Source of the DNA: Erysipelotrichaceae bacterium
Lineage (GTDB): Bacteria > Bacillota_I > Bacilli_A > Erysipelotrichales > Erysipelotrichaceae
Assembly: GCA_016280635.1 (NCBI GenBank)
Contig: JAEEHC010000084.1
Location: forward strand, 43,809 to 107,808
Direction of reading: 5' to 3'
DNA length: 64,000 nt
This document shows positions 16,969 to 25,774 of this stretch, in pieces. The position numbers and the translations under genes are program-made. Position 1 is the stretch's first letter; every line of letters begins with the position of its first letter. Below the pieces are notes generated by a model. That model did not search any database. It was given only the letters and a program-made list of their open reading frames with translations, and was not told the origin of the DNA.

Positions 16969-19365
16969 ATGTTTGAGAATAAAGACAGTTTCAGAGAAGA
17001 ATTCTGCCAGCGCGTCATTCAGACGTACGGGCGTTCAGTTAATAAAGTTGAAAGGTCAGACCAGTTCCTGGTTCTGGCTCAGATGGTCAGAGAATATGCC
17101 AACTTCAGCTGGATGAAGAGCAAGGAAGAAGTCTCCGGAGAGGAAGACAAGCAGCTCTTCTACTTTTCCATGGAGTTTCTGATTGGCCGGCTGCTGACCA
17201 ACAACATGATGAATCTGGGCATCTACAACATCATCAAGGAAGGCCTGGCCGATCTGGACATCGACCTGGGCAAGCTGGAAGAAGTTGAAAAGGATGCCGG
17301 ACTGGGCAATGGCGGCCTGGGCCGTCTGGCTGCCTGCTTCCTGGATTCTCTGGCTACTCTGGGATTGCCGGGTCACGGCAATTCCATCCGCTACGAGTAC
17401 GGTCTGTTCGAGCAGAAGATCGTTGACGACAAGCAGGTTGAGGTACCGGACATCTGGCTGAAGTACGGTAACCCCTGGGAAGTAAGAAAGACCAAGCACG
17501 CGGTTGACGTGCGCTTCTACGGCAAGGTCGAGACCTTCTGGAACAGCGATGGCAACATGGACGTCAAGCATGTTGACGCAGAAGTCGTCAGGGCCGTTCC
17601 CTATGACGTGCCGGTAGTGGGCAAGGACAATGTCTGCGTCAACAACCTGCGCTTATGGAAGCCGGAGGCTTCCGATAAGGCACCGGCCGGCAAGGACTTC
17701 ATTGCCTACATTCAGGATGTCAATAAGATCTGTCAGAACGTCTATCCCGACGACTCCACCGAAGAAGGCAGGATCCTGCGCATCAAGCAGGAATACTTCT
17801 TCGTATCCGCCGGTGTTCAGACCATTCTGGCTGACCACTACGCCAAGTATCATACCTTTGAGAATCTGCCGGACAAGGTCGTCATTCAGCTTAATGACAC
17901 CCACCCGGTTATGGTAATCCCTGAGATCATGCGCATCCTGATGGATGATTATCAGTACAAGTGGGACGTCGCCTGGGACATCGTAACCAGAACCGTCGCC
18001 TATACCAATCACACCATCATGCAGGAAGCACTGGAGAAGTGGCCGGAAAAGCACATAGCCACGCTGTTACCGCGCATTTACCTGATCATCAAGGAGATCA
18101 ACAACCGCAAGAAGGCCGAAGTCTATAACCGGACTCTGGATCCCGATCTGACCAACCGGGTCTCCATCATCCGCGATGGCCAGGTCCACATGGCCAATCT
18201 GGCTAACCATACCGTCTTCTCCATCAACGGCGTCGCCCGCATTCATACCGAGATCATCAAGAGCGATGTCATGAAGGACTTCTACTATCTCTATCCTGAG
18301 AAGTTCAACAGCAAGACAAACGGCATTACCCATCGCCGCTGGCTGCTCTATTCCAATCCCCAGCTTACTCAGCTGTTGACCGACAAGATCGGACCGGGCT
18401 TCATCAACGACCCGCAGCAGCTGGAAAAACTGCTGGACTATGTCGATGACGAGGACACCATCAACCGCTTCATGGAAGTCAAGAAACAGCGCAAGCAGAT
18501 TCTGGCCAACTACATCAAGAAGAAACTGGACATCGACATTGACATCAACTCCATCTTTGACGTTCAGGCCAAGCGGCTGCATGCCTACAAGCGGCAGATG
18601 CTCAACTGCATGAACATCATCGCCCTTTATCAGCGTTTCAAGAAGGAACCGGGCTTTACGATCTACCCGCGTACCTTCATCTTTGCCGCCAAAGCCGCTC
18701 CGTCCTATGTCTATGCCAAGAATGTCATCGAACTGATCAACCGCCTGGCTGCCGTCATCAACAATGACCCGGAAGTCAGCCGTTACATGAAGGTCGTCTT
18801 CATCCCCAATTACAATGTCTCGATCGCCGAGATCCTGATGAACGCGGCCGACATTTCCGAGCAGATCTCCACCGCCGGCAAGGAAGCCAGCGGTACCGGC
18901 AACATGAAGCTGATGATGAACGGCGCCATTACTCTGGGCACCCTGGATGGAGCCAACGTCGAGATTGCCGAACTGGTCGGCGACGATAACATCATCGTCT
19001 TCGGTCACAACGTTGACGAACTGCGCTCGCTGAAGTACAACGGCTATGACGCCATGGAACTCTACCGCACTAATGAGACCATTCACGCAGTGCTGGATTC
19101 CCTGGTCGACGGGACCTGGCATCCCAACAAGGATGAGTTCAAGCCGATCTTCGACGAGATCCTCTACCGCAATGACGAATATTTCCTGCTGGCGGACTTC
19201 GAACAGTATTCCGAAGCTCAGCGCACCGTCTACCATCTCTACAAGGAACATAAGAAGTTCTGCCGCATGTGCCTGATCAACATTGCCAAGAGCGGCTACT
19301 TCAGTTCTGACCGTACGATCAGCGACTACAACCGCGACATCTGGCATCTGAAGGAAATCAGGTAG
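16969..19365 (+). CDS. glgP: glycogen / alpha-glucan phosphorylase
   Basis: 798 residues, a usual length for GT35 phosphorylases. It releases glucose 1-phosphate from glycogen ends. The pyridoxal-phosphate lysine is K647 in GTGNMKLMMNGA, and the preceding PNYNVSIAE and following TLDGANVEI segments are conserved. The N-terminal EFLIGRLLTNN and GNGGLGRLAACFLDS regions also match. A short AGGGGATAA site lies before the ATG, 15 bp after glgB. The glucose 1-phosphate made here is the substrate of the PgcA encoded at 2350. Confidence 0.97.
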   Translation: MFENKDSFREEFCQRVIQTYGRSVNKVERSDQFLVLAQMVREYANFSWMKSKEEVSGEEDKQLFYFSMEFLIGRLLTNNMMNLGIYNIIKEGLADLDIDLGKLEEVEKDAGLGNGGLGRLAACFLDSLATLGLPGHGNSIRYEYGLFEQKIVDDKQVEVPDIWLKYGNPWEVRKTKHAVDVRFYGKVETFWNSDGNMDVKHVDAEVVRAVPYDVPVVGKDNVCVNNLRLWKPEASDKAPAGKDFIAYIQDVNKICQNVYPDDSTEEGRILRIKQEYFFVSAGVQTILADHYAKYHTFENLPDKVVIQLNDTHPVMVIPEIMRILMDDYQYKWDVAWDIVTRTVAYTNHTIMQEALEKWPEKHIATLLPRIYLIIKEINNRKKAEVYNRTLDPDLTNRVSIIRDGQVHMANLANHTVFSINGVARIHTEIIKSDVMKDFYYLYPEKFNSKTNGITHRRWLLYSNPQLTQLLTDKIGPGFINDPQQLEKLLDYVDDEDTINRFMEVKKQRKQILANYIKKKLDIDIDINSIFDVQAKRLHAYKRQMLNCMNIIALYQRFKKEPGFTIYPRTFIFAAKAAPSYVYAKNVIELINRLAAVINNDPEVSRYMKVVFIPNYNVSIAEILMNAADISEQISTAGKEASGTGNMKLMMNGAITLGTLDGANVEIAELVGDDNIIVFGHNVDELRSLKYNGYDAMELYRTNETIHAVLDSLVDGTWHPNKDEFKPIFDEILYRNDEYFLLADFEQYSEAQRTVYHLYKEHKKFCRMCLINIAKSGYFSSDRTISDYNRDIWHLKEIR

Positions 19366-19369
19366 GAAA

Positions 19370-21340
19370 ATGCGCTTACCCATCAGTGCTTTTCTTGACG
19401 ACTATAATCAGATAACCTGTACGATAAGCAGGAGTTTTAACGAGGGTAAAGCCGAAAGATTTACCCTTTTAAACGGTGATGAGGCCACCGACCTTCCCAT
19501 TGAATCCTTCTGGGAAGATGGCGGTCGGATCATCTATCGGCTGAGCTGCCCGGATCTACAGATTGGCCGCAGCTATCAGGTCATGGGGCCCAACGGCTAT
19601 ACCGTTGAGCTGGTCTACCGCTTCATCGTCAAGAGCGAGCGCTTCAACCGGGAATTCGCCTACGAAGGCGATGATCTGGGCTGCCGCAGGGAAGGCGATG
19701 AGACGGTCTTCCGCCTTTGGGCACCGACCAGCAGTGAAGTCGTCATGGTGCTGGACGGGCAGTATCATAAGATGGTCCGCAAGGAAAAGGGTGTTTACGC
19801 CCAGTCCTTCCGGGGTGATCTGAGCGGCCGCAGCTATCATTACCTGGTCAGAGTGAACGGCGAAGTCCTGCAGGCCAACGACCCGTACGGGCGGGCCTCC
19901 CTGGCCAACAGCCGGGAAAGCGTCGTCTTCTTCCCCAGACCGCTGGAGCCGGTCGAGGTCAGAAGAAGGGAGCCGGTCATCTACGAAGTGTCAGTACGTG
20001 ACTACAGCGAAGCGGGCACCTTTGCCGGTTTTGGCGAGAATCTGGAATACCTGAAGCAGCTGGGTGTCAGCCATGTGCAGCTGCTGCCGGTAAACGACTT
20101 CGGCAGCGTCAACGAATGCCACCCCGAATTAAGCTACAACTGGGGCTATGATCCCGTTAATTATCAGGTGCTGGAAGGAAGCTACAGTTCCGACACCAAC
20201 CGGCCGGAAAGAGCGGCTGAGGATTTTGCCGCTCTGGTCAGAAAGATCCATGAAAATGGCATGAAGGTCAACCTTGATGTGGTCTTCAACCATGTCTATT
20301 CGGTCCAGCGCAGCAGTTTCCACCGCACTGTGCCTTACTACTGGTTCCGCTACCATGGCGAACGGTTGGCCGACGGCACCTATTGCGGCAATGAGGTGGA
20401 CAGCGAAATGGCGATGGTACGTAAATACATCATCGACACCTGCCGTTACTATGTGAGCCAGTTTGATGTCGATGGCTTCCGCTTTGATTTGATGGGCTTT
20501 CTTGACGTGGAGACCATGAAGCAATTGCGGGAAAGCCTGAACGAACTGAAGCCGGGAATCATGCTGTACGGGGAAGGCTGGAACATGAATACCGCCGTGC
20601 GCTCCAAGGAAGCCTGCATGGATAACTACCAGCTCTTTGAGGGCATCGGCTTCTTCAACGACGTTTTCCGCGATGTCCTGAAGGGCTCGACCTTTGATGA
20701 CCGAGCGCCGGGATACGGCAGCGGCGATGTCGCAAAGGCTGATGAGATGATTGAAGCCATGAAAGGACAGCGCTTTGGCGATAAGAAGAGAAGCATCAAT
20801 TACGCGGAATGTCACGATAACCTGACTCTCTTTGACAAGCTGAAGGATTGCTGCCCGGAAGACAGCGAGTACCAGCTCAGAGAACGGCAGAAGCTGATCA
20901 CCACCGTTGTGCTGCTCAGTCAGGGCATCAGCCTGCTGCACGGCGGCCAGGAATTCTGCATGAGCAAGGAAAACCGCCACAACAACTACAACACCGGTGA
21001 TCTCATCAACAAGATGACGGAAGAGAAAAAGCAGCCTTACCGCGAGGTCATCGACTATGTCAGGGATGTCATTGAACTGAAGAACCGCAAGCGCATCGGT
21101 GATAACCGGAATGTTTCCTTCATCAACGATGACGGCGTCATTCTTTACGGCGTCAATGATCTGCTGATCATCATCAACCCCACGCAGCAGAATCAGCTGT
21201 ATACCTTTGCCGGAAAGAAGAAACTGCTTCTGGACCGCAAGGGTAAAGGCGAGCCGGTCATTTCCGCTTCCTGGACGGTTGAACCGCTCTCGGTGATGGT
21301 GTTGGAGGAGATCAGAGATGATCAACAGGACCTGGGATGA
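19370..21340 (+). CDS. pulA: type I pullulanase (glycogen debranching)
   Basis: 656 residues with no signal peptide, so it acts in the cytoplasm. A CBM48-type domain (about 95-190) precedes the GH13 barrel, which has the pullulanase signature YNWGYDP, the nucleophile region DGFRFDLMGF, the acid/base region YGEGWNM and the region YAECHDN. It should cleave alpha-1,6 links left after phosphorolysis. It begins 4 bp after glgP and overlaps ung by 23 bp. The pairing with glgP supports a glycogen role over extracellular starch use. Confidence 0.93.
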   Translation: MRLPISAFLDDYNQITCTISRSFNEGKAERFTLLNGDEATDLPIESFWEDGGRIIYRLSCPDLQIGRSYQVMGPNGYTVELVYRFIVKSERFNREFAYEGDDLGCRREGDETVFRLWAPTSSEVVMVLDGQYHKMVRKEKGVYAQSFRGDLSGRSYHYLVRVNGEVLQANDPYGRASLANSRESVVFFPRPLEPVEVRRREPVIYEVSVRDYSEAGTFAGFGENLEYLKQLGVSHVQLLPVNDFGSVNECHPELSYNWGYDPVNYQVLEGSYSSDTNRPERAAEDFAALVRKIHENGMKVNLDVVFNHVYSVQRSSFHRTVPYYWFRYHGERLADGTYCGNEVDSEMAMVRKYIIDTCRYYVSQFDVDGFRFDLMGFLDVETMKQLRESLNELKPGIMLYGEGWNMNTAVRSKEACMDNYQLFEGIGFFNDVFRDVLKGSTFDDRAPGYGSGDVAKADEMIEAMKGQRFGDKKRSINYAECHDNLTLFDKLKDCCPEDSEYQLRERQKLITTVVLLSQGISLLHGGQEFCMSKENRHNNYNTGDLINKMTEEKKQPYREVIDYVRDVIELKNRKRIGDNRNVSFINDDGVILYGVNDLLIIINPTQQNQLYTFAGKKKLLLDRKGKGEPVISASWTVEPLSVMVLEEIRDDQQDLG

Positions 21341-21980
21341 CTTTCTGAACCGCGAGTTTCAGCAGCCGTATTTTCAGCAGCTTTCGCAGTTTCTGAAGAA
21401 GGAATACGCTGAGAAGACCATTTACCCGCCCAAGCAGGAAGTCTTTTCGGCGTTTTACTATACTGACCTGGACAAGGTCAGAGTCGTGATCCTGGGCCAG
21501 GATCCCTACCATGAGCCGCGGCAGGCCTGCGGGCTGTGTTTCGCGGTCAAGCCGGGAGTCGAATTGCCGCCTTCTCTGGTCAATATTTATAAGGAAATTG
21601 AAAATGAAATGGAGGTGCCGATGAATTACCGCAACGGCTATCTGGTCAGATGGGCCAGACAGGGAGTACTGTTATTGAATACTGTGCTGACCGTTGAGGA
21701 GCACCGGGCCAATTCCCATAAGGACAAGGGTTGGGAGATCTTTACCGACCATGTGATCGAAAAGCTCAATCAGCTGGACCAGCCGATCGTCTTCCTGTTG
21801 TGGGGCGCCAATGCCCGCAGCAAGCAGGCTCTGCTTGATAATCCCAGACATCTGATCCTGACTTCCGCCCATCCTTCACCCCTGAGCGTCTACCGGGGCT
21901 TTTTCGGCAACGGTCACTTTCTGAAGGCCAATCAGTTCCTCAGCGAACACGGATGCGCGCCGATTGACTGGAGGATGTAG
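21318..21980 (+). CDS. ung: uracil-DNA glycosylase, family 1
   Basis: 220 residues. Removes uracil from DNA. The catalytic Asp62 lies in GQDPYH and His185 in SAHPSPLS, both diagnostic of family 1 Ung. GGAGGAG in the end of pulA serves as ribosome binding site, and the two genes overlap by 23 bp. Its place in a glycogen operon has no obvious metabolic logic and is probably transcriptional convenience. Confidence 0.97.
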   Translation: MINRTWDDFLNREFQQPYFQQLSQFLKKEYAEKTIYPPKQEVFSAFYYTDLDKVRVVILGQDPYHEPRQACGLCFAVKPGVELPPSLVNIYKEIENEMEVPMNYRNGYLVRWARQGVLLLNTVLTVEEHRANSHKDKGWEIFTDHVIEKLNQLDQPIVFLLWGANARSKQALLDNPRHLILTSAHPSPLSVYRGFFGNGHFLKANQFLSEHGCAPIDWRM

Positions 21981-21982
21981 GA

Positions 21983-23227
21983 ATGTTCAGCAATGTGCAG
22001 CAGGCCATCGACTGGATCACCAGCCGCCACCGCAGCGAAACCGGCCGATCTGACTACCGCGCCTATCTGGCCTCACTTGGTAATCCGCAGCTGAAGCTGA
22101 AGTGCCTGCATGTAGCCGGCACCAACGGCAAGGGCTCAACCACCAACTACCTCCGCTCGATCCTGCAGAGGGCCGGCTATAAGGTCGGCAGCTTTACCTC
22201 TCCGCATCTGATGACCCATCTGGACCGCATCAGGATCAACGATGAGAACATCGATGAGCAGTTCTTTCTCGACATCGTCAACCGCTATCGGGACGAGTGG
22301 GAAGCGCATCATCTCAGCATGTTTGAAATCGATACTATCATTTCCTTCTTCTATTTCCTGGAAAGAAAGGTGGACTATGCCGTTTATGAAGTCGGCATGG
22401 GCGGCCGGCTTGACCCCACCAACGTGATAAGGCCGCTGGGTGCGGTAATAACCAACATCGAAATGGATCACATGGCAATACTGGGTGATACCATCGGCAA
22501 GATCGCCGTCGAGAAGGCCGGCATCATCAAGGATGACCTGACGGTAGTGACCTTTGAGAAGAAGAGAGCGGCCATCATGGCCTTCAACATTGCCTGCAAG
22601 GTCCATAAGGCCAGGCTGGTCAGAGTGCCGAAGGCGCGCAATGTCGTCATCAGCGATCACATTGAGTTTGACTGCCTTTCCTATCACGTTTCCCTGCCCA
22701 CCATAGCCCCCTATCAGATCCTCAACGCCTCCGCAGCGTTGACGCTGATGCGCCGCATGAAGAGGGAGAATAAGATCAGGGTCAGTAAGCAGCAGATCCT
22801 TGAAGGCCTGCAGACCCAGTGGGCCGGGCGGTTTGAAATGGTCAGGAAAGATCCCACCGTCATCCTGGACGGCGCCCATAATGAAAACGGCATTGACGGT
22901 CTGTGCCAGGCACTGGACCAGATTGATGGAGAAAAGGTCATCGTCTTCTCAGCGCTGCGGGACAAGCAGTACGCAAAGATGCTGAAGAAGCTGCAGGGCA
23001 GAGGCCGGCTGATCATTACCGAGTTTGAAAACAGCCGGGCTCAGTCAGCCGAACGGCTGGCGGAAGGTTTGGCTGAGGCGGAAGTAGTGAGCGAGTGGCA
23101 GAAGGCCGTTGATCTGGCGCTGGCATCAGGAAAGACAGTGATCATTACCGGCTCGCTGTACTTCATTTCCCTGGTCAGGGAAAGATTTGAGAGCGAAAAA
23201 CGCAACGGAAGCCCGGACTTCTGTTAG
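21983..23227 (+). CDS. folC: folylpolyglutamate synthase / dihydrofolate synthase
   Basis: 414 residues of the Mur ligase fold. It adds glutamate to folates, and in many bacteria also makes dihydrofolate from dihydropteroate. The P-loop is GTNGKGST (46-53), followed by the omega-loop region SPHLMTHLDRIRIN and the DPTNVI segment. GGAGGATG precedes the ATG, 2 bp after ung. No other folate gene lies nearby, so bifunctionality cannot be judged. Confidence 0.94.
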   Translation: MFSNVQQAIDWITSRHRSETGRSDYRAYLASLGNPQLKLKCLHVAGTNGKGSTTNYLRSILQRAGYKVGSFTSPHLMTHLDRIRINDENIDEQFFLDIVNRYRDEWEAHHLSMFEIDTIISFFYFLERKVDYAVYEVGMGGRLDPTNVIRPLGAVITNIEMDHMAILGDTIGKIAVEKAGIIKDDLTVVTFEKKRAAIMAFNIACKVHKARLVRVPKARNVVISDHIEFDCLSYHVSLPTIAPYQILNASAALTLMRRMKRENKIRVSKQQILEGLQTQWAGRFEMVRKDPTVILDGAHNENGIDGLCQALDQIDGEKVIVFSALRDKQYAKMLKKLQGRGRLIITEFENSRAQSAERLAEGLAEAEVVSEWQKAVDLALASGKTVIITGSLYFISLVRERFESEKRNGSPDFC

Positions 23228-23251
23228 TATTGTTATTAGGAGGACAGAATT

Positions 23252-23881
23252 ATGCCCAGAGAAGTATTAATGGTTATTCTCGTCATCGTTTCCACACTGG
23301 TCATCCAGGGCGGCTTCATGCTCATGCAGAGACGGCTGATCGATCAGGTCACAGGCGCGCTGATGAAGCAGGATTATGAGAAGTTTGACCGGCTGATGGA
23401 AAAGAAGACAGTAAAATATCTGATCGCCCCCTTTAACCAGGATTATCTGAAACTCAACCGCTACTCCCTAGCCGGTGATACCGACAAGATCATCGAGTGT
23501 TACGACCAGTTTGCCCAGCGCCGGCTTACCTATGGTCAGGCCAAGGAAGTTTACCTGAGTGCCTTTGACTATTTCCTGAGCCGCGGCGACAAGCAGCGCT
23601 GCCAGCTCTTCCGGGACAGGATCAACGATCTTACCAGCAAGAAGGAGAACATTGACGGCATCAAGGAGATCGTCAACGACAGCTATGATGTCTATCTGGA
23701 CCACAAGACCGACATGCTGGAAAGGCTTCTGAAGCAGATTGAGGATCTGCCGGAGACCCACCGGGGAGCCAAGGAAGCCATGATCGCCAAGATCTATGAA
23801 AACCTTGGCAACAGGAAAAAGGCCGAAGAATATCACAAACTGTCGGAGGAGCACATGAAGGCGTTCCTCACCCGGCAGTAA
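23252..23881 (+). CDS. membrane-anchored helical-repeat protein, function unknown
   Basis: 209 residues. One N-terminal membrane helix (about 5-25) is followed by a cytoplasmic or extracellular all-helical part with TPR-like spacing (for example AMIAKIYENLGNRKKAEEYHKLSEEH near the C-terminus). AGGAGG precedes the ATG, 24 bp after folC, so it is probably the last gene of the glgB transcript. No terminator follows directly. No specific family is recognised. Confidence 0.75.
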   Translation: MPREVLMVILVIVSTLVIQGGFMLMQRRLIDQVTGALMKQDYEKFDRLMEKKTVKYLIAPFNQDYLKLNRYSLAGDTDKIIECYDQFAQRRLTYGQAKEVYLSAFDYFLSRGDKQRCQLFRDRINDLTSKKENIDGIKEIVNDSYDVYLDHKTDMLERLLKQIEDLPETHRGAKEAMIAKIYENLGNRKKAEEYHKLSEEHMKAFLTRQ

Positions 23882-23907
23882 GTCGCCGATTCAGCGAAAT
23901 AGGCTAA

Positions 23908-24330
23908 GCCTCTGCGGAGGCCAGCGGCGAAGTTGCCGGCAACGCCAATCCGAGCGGATTTGGAGCTGACGATACCGGCCGCGCCGAAGTTACGGTCTAT
24001 CTGCAGGACGGTGAGAGCATCACCATTACCGGCCTGGCAAAAGGCGAGCAGTTCGATGTTGAAGTTACCGAAAACGGAGCCGACAGATATGACACCACTA
24101 TCGAGAGCAATCTGACCGATAAGAAACTTCAGTCCAAGAAGTTCAGCGTAAGTCTGGAAGATCTTGGTGATGAAGGTCTGATCGTGGAGTTCACCAATAA
24201 CCATGAGGAAACTCCGGTTACCGGTGAAAAGGATGGCCTGATGTTATACGGCACCATCTCACTGTACTCAATGCTGGCCATGGGCGTCTACTGGATGCTG
24301 ACCAGAAGAAGAGAAGAAACCCAGCAGTAA
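23908..24330 (+). pseudogene. orphan C-terminal fragment of a cell-wall-anchored adhesin
   Basis: The frame is open from a stop at 23905 to TAA at 24328 but has no start codon or ribosome binding site. The translation shows a Cna-B/DUF7601-like beta domain (TVYLQDGESITITGLAKGEQ, then YDTTIESNLTDKK and LIVEFTNNHEE), a sortase-like TPVTG motif, a hydrophobic membrane segment and a basic tail (LTRRREE). That is the 3' end of a pilin-like or adhesin gene whose 5' part is gone. It directly follows the glgB transcript, so it may be transcribed but not translated. Confidence 0.8.
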
Positions 24331-24355
24331 ACCGCTGAGTGAATCGGAAAATGAC

Positions 24356-24390
24356 AAAGCCCTCTGTTCAAACGGACAGAGGGCTTTTGC
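24356..24390. terminator. bidirectional Rho-independent terminator
   Basis: AAAGCCCTCTGT (24356-24367) and ACAGAGGGCTTT (24376-24387) form a perfect 12-bp stem with an 8-nt loop. It has A-rich and T-rich flanks and lies between converging units. Confidence 0.88.
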
Positions 24391-24406
24391 GTAGAATGTT
24401 AAGCTG

Positions 24407-24622
24407 TCAGTAAATGGTCGGGATATCCTCGTCAATAGCGTACTGGCGGCGGAAGTCCCGCAGGTCAGCCTCATTTCTGATCAGCATGACTTCCTGAAAG
24501 GCCATCGTGTGAAGGTCCTGAAAGCCGGCCACCTTCTCCCCGGTGCAGATGCTGCAGCGGATCACCGGACGGCGGTTTTCCCGGTCATAGCCTTTCTTCT
24601 TTTCCTTTTTCGTGAAGAACAT
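24407..24622 (-). CDS. conserved small protein, 71 residues
   Basis: A short basic-start protein (MFFTKKEKKKGYDRENRRPV) with a CSICTGE segment and a conserved end (EVMLIRNEADLRDFRRQY). Similar 70-residue proteins are widespread in Bacillota and are sometimes labelled aspartate dehydrogenase, a label that the length does not support. A single CxxC-like pair (C23, C26) is the only feature that could bind metal. AGAGGAG precedes the start. It lies just downstream of the next minus-strand gene and is probably co-transcribed. Confidence 0.8.
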   Translation of the reverse strand: MFFTKKEKKKGYDRENRRPVIRCSICTGEKVAGFQDLHTMAFQEVMLIRNEADLRDFRRQYAIDEDIPTIY

Positions 24623-24646
24623 GGCTGATCTCCTCTTTCAGTATGC

Positions 24647-25345
24647 TCAGCTGTAGCGGCTGACCTTGGCCTTCGGGCAGCGGTCGGTAATGTACTTCAA
24701 AACGAAGTCAAAGGCCTCGCCATCGGCGTAGACCTGGTTTCTTAACAGTCCGCCCTTGAGGGTAATCAGATTTTTCGCCGGCTCAGCTTTGATGCGCTTG
24801 ACAGTCTTGAAGTCGCTGTACAGAGAGCCGCCGGCTGCCGACAGCATGCCGGCTGCCGTAGTCGTAGGCTTGCGGGTCTTCTGGCCGATGAAGATGGTCA
24901 GCAGTTCCAGTGCCCGGGCTTTTTCGGTCTTGATCTGGATATGGTCGATTCCTTTGTCATTCATTTCAAACAGGACCGTGTACAGGCCGTTATTGGCCTT
25001 GACGACGGTATAGTAAGCCGGGATCGACAGCAGGATCAGAATGAGAAATACGAGGGCGGTCATTTCCAGGGTGAACAGGGCATCAGCCAGCTTATGGCCG
25101 GACAGATAACTGATCAGCGAGCAGAAACCGGCCACAAACAGCACGGAAAGGGCAATCAGGCGCCAGACTTCCGCAAGCAGGAAGAAACTGTTCTTCATTG
25201 GCAGTTCGTAGATCCAGCGGTAGGTACCCTTATCGTCCTTGCGGATCGGTTCCTCTTTTTCATAAGCGTTTTCAGCAACGGAAAGATCCGGCAGTTGGTT
25301 GGGCTGTTCAGACAGCTTTTCCATAACGGGTGCGTTGTTGTTCAT
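24647..25345 (-). CDS. two-pass membrane protein, function unknown
   Basis: 232 residues. A 55-residue hydrophilic N-terminus is followed by two membrane helices (about 62-83 and 90-112) and a C-terminal cytoplasmic domain with TTTAAGMLSAAGGSLYSDF and a fold resembling small YcxB-like C-terminal domains (KTVKRIKAEPAKNLITLKGG, FDFVLKYI). The YcxB resemblance is weak. AAGGAGG precedes the ATG. The gene runs toward the adhesin remnant and ends before the shared terminator. Confidence 0.7.
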   Translation of the reverse strand: MNNNAPVMEKLSEQPNQLPDLSVAENAYEKEEPIRKDDKGTYRWIYELPMKNSFFLLAEVWRLIALSVLFVAGFCSLISYLSGHKLADALFTLEMTALVFLILILLSIPAYYTVVKANNGLYTVLFEMNDKGIDHIQIKTEKARALELLTIFIGQKTRKPTTTAAGMLSAAGGSLYSDFKTVKRIKAEPAKNLITLKGGLLRNQVYADGEAFDFVLKYITDRCPKAKVSRYS

Positions 25346-25456
25346 GGTAAGACCTCCTTGGGTTCGCTGATATCATTATAAGAGAGTTTTGGAATTTTGG
25401 GAAATAGGCAGGCTTGCATTATAATGAAATTGACATATGGCAGGAGGATCATGAAC

Positions 25457-25666
25457 ATGGAATTCAGGTGGATGGACGGCTTTGAGATCAGCGTAAAGGA
25501 AGACAGGAGAGAAGTAGTCATTTCGGCTAACCGGGAAGGTCTGCTTTCCCTGGCCAACAATCTCATCACGCTGGCCCAGAAAGAAGGCTGCGATCACTTT
25601 CATCTTGATGAACACAACAGCCTGGAAGAAGGGTCTGTTGAGCTGATCATCGAAAAGACGCGATAA
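25457..25666 (+). CDS. Imm32-like small protein (orphan immunity protein)
   Basis: 69 residues. The pattern SANREGLLSLANNLITLAQ, then HFHLDEHNSLEEGSVELIIE resembles the Imm32 family of polymorphic-toxin immunity proteins. No toxin gene lies next to it. AGGAGG at 25442-25447 gives spacing 9 to ATG 25457 and only 3 to ATG 25451, so the later start is used. The family call is by recollection of the pattern and is moderate. A large hairpin terminator follows. Confidence 0.65.
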   Translation: MEFRWMDGFEISVKEDRREVVISANREGLLSLANNLITLAQKEGCDHFHLDEHNSLEEGSVELIIEKTR

Positions 25667-25693
25667 GGATCTTCCCGCGCAATAAGAAATATG

Positions 25694-25752
25694 AAAAGAG
25701 AGAACCGGTGGCAGCGGCTTTCGTTCAGCCTGTTGCCGGCTTCTCTCTTTTT
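25694..25752. terminator. long bidirectional terminator hairpin
   Basis: AAAAGAGAGAA pairs with TTCTCTCTTTT around an inner GC-rich stem-loop (GGCA/TGCC and GGCT/AGCC). It lies between the convergent Imm32-like and ROK genes and ends in a T run on the plus strand and an equivalent run on the minus strand. Confidence 0.8.
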
Positions 25753-25774
25753 AATATAATCATACATTTATGCC

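Noticed and set aside
16000..21300. Long open frames antisense to the glycogen genes
   Set aside because: They mirror real genes with strong codon bias, lack ribosome binding sites and have no domain; they are shadows of the coding strand.
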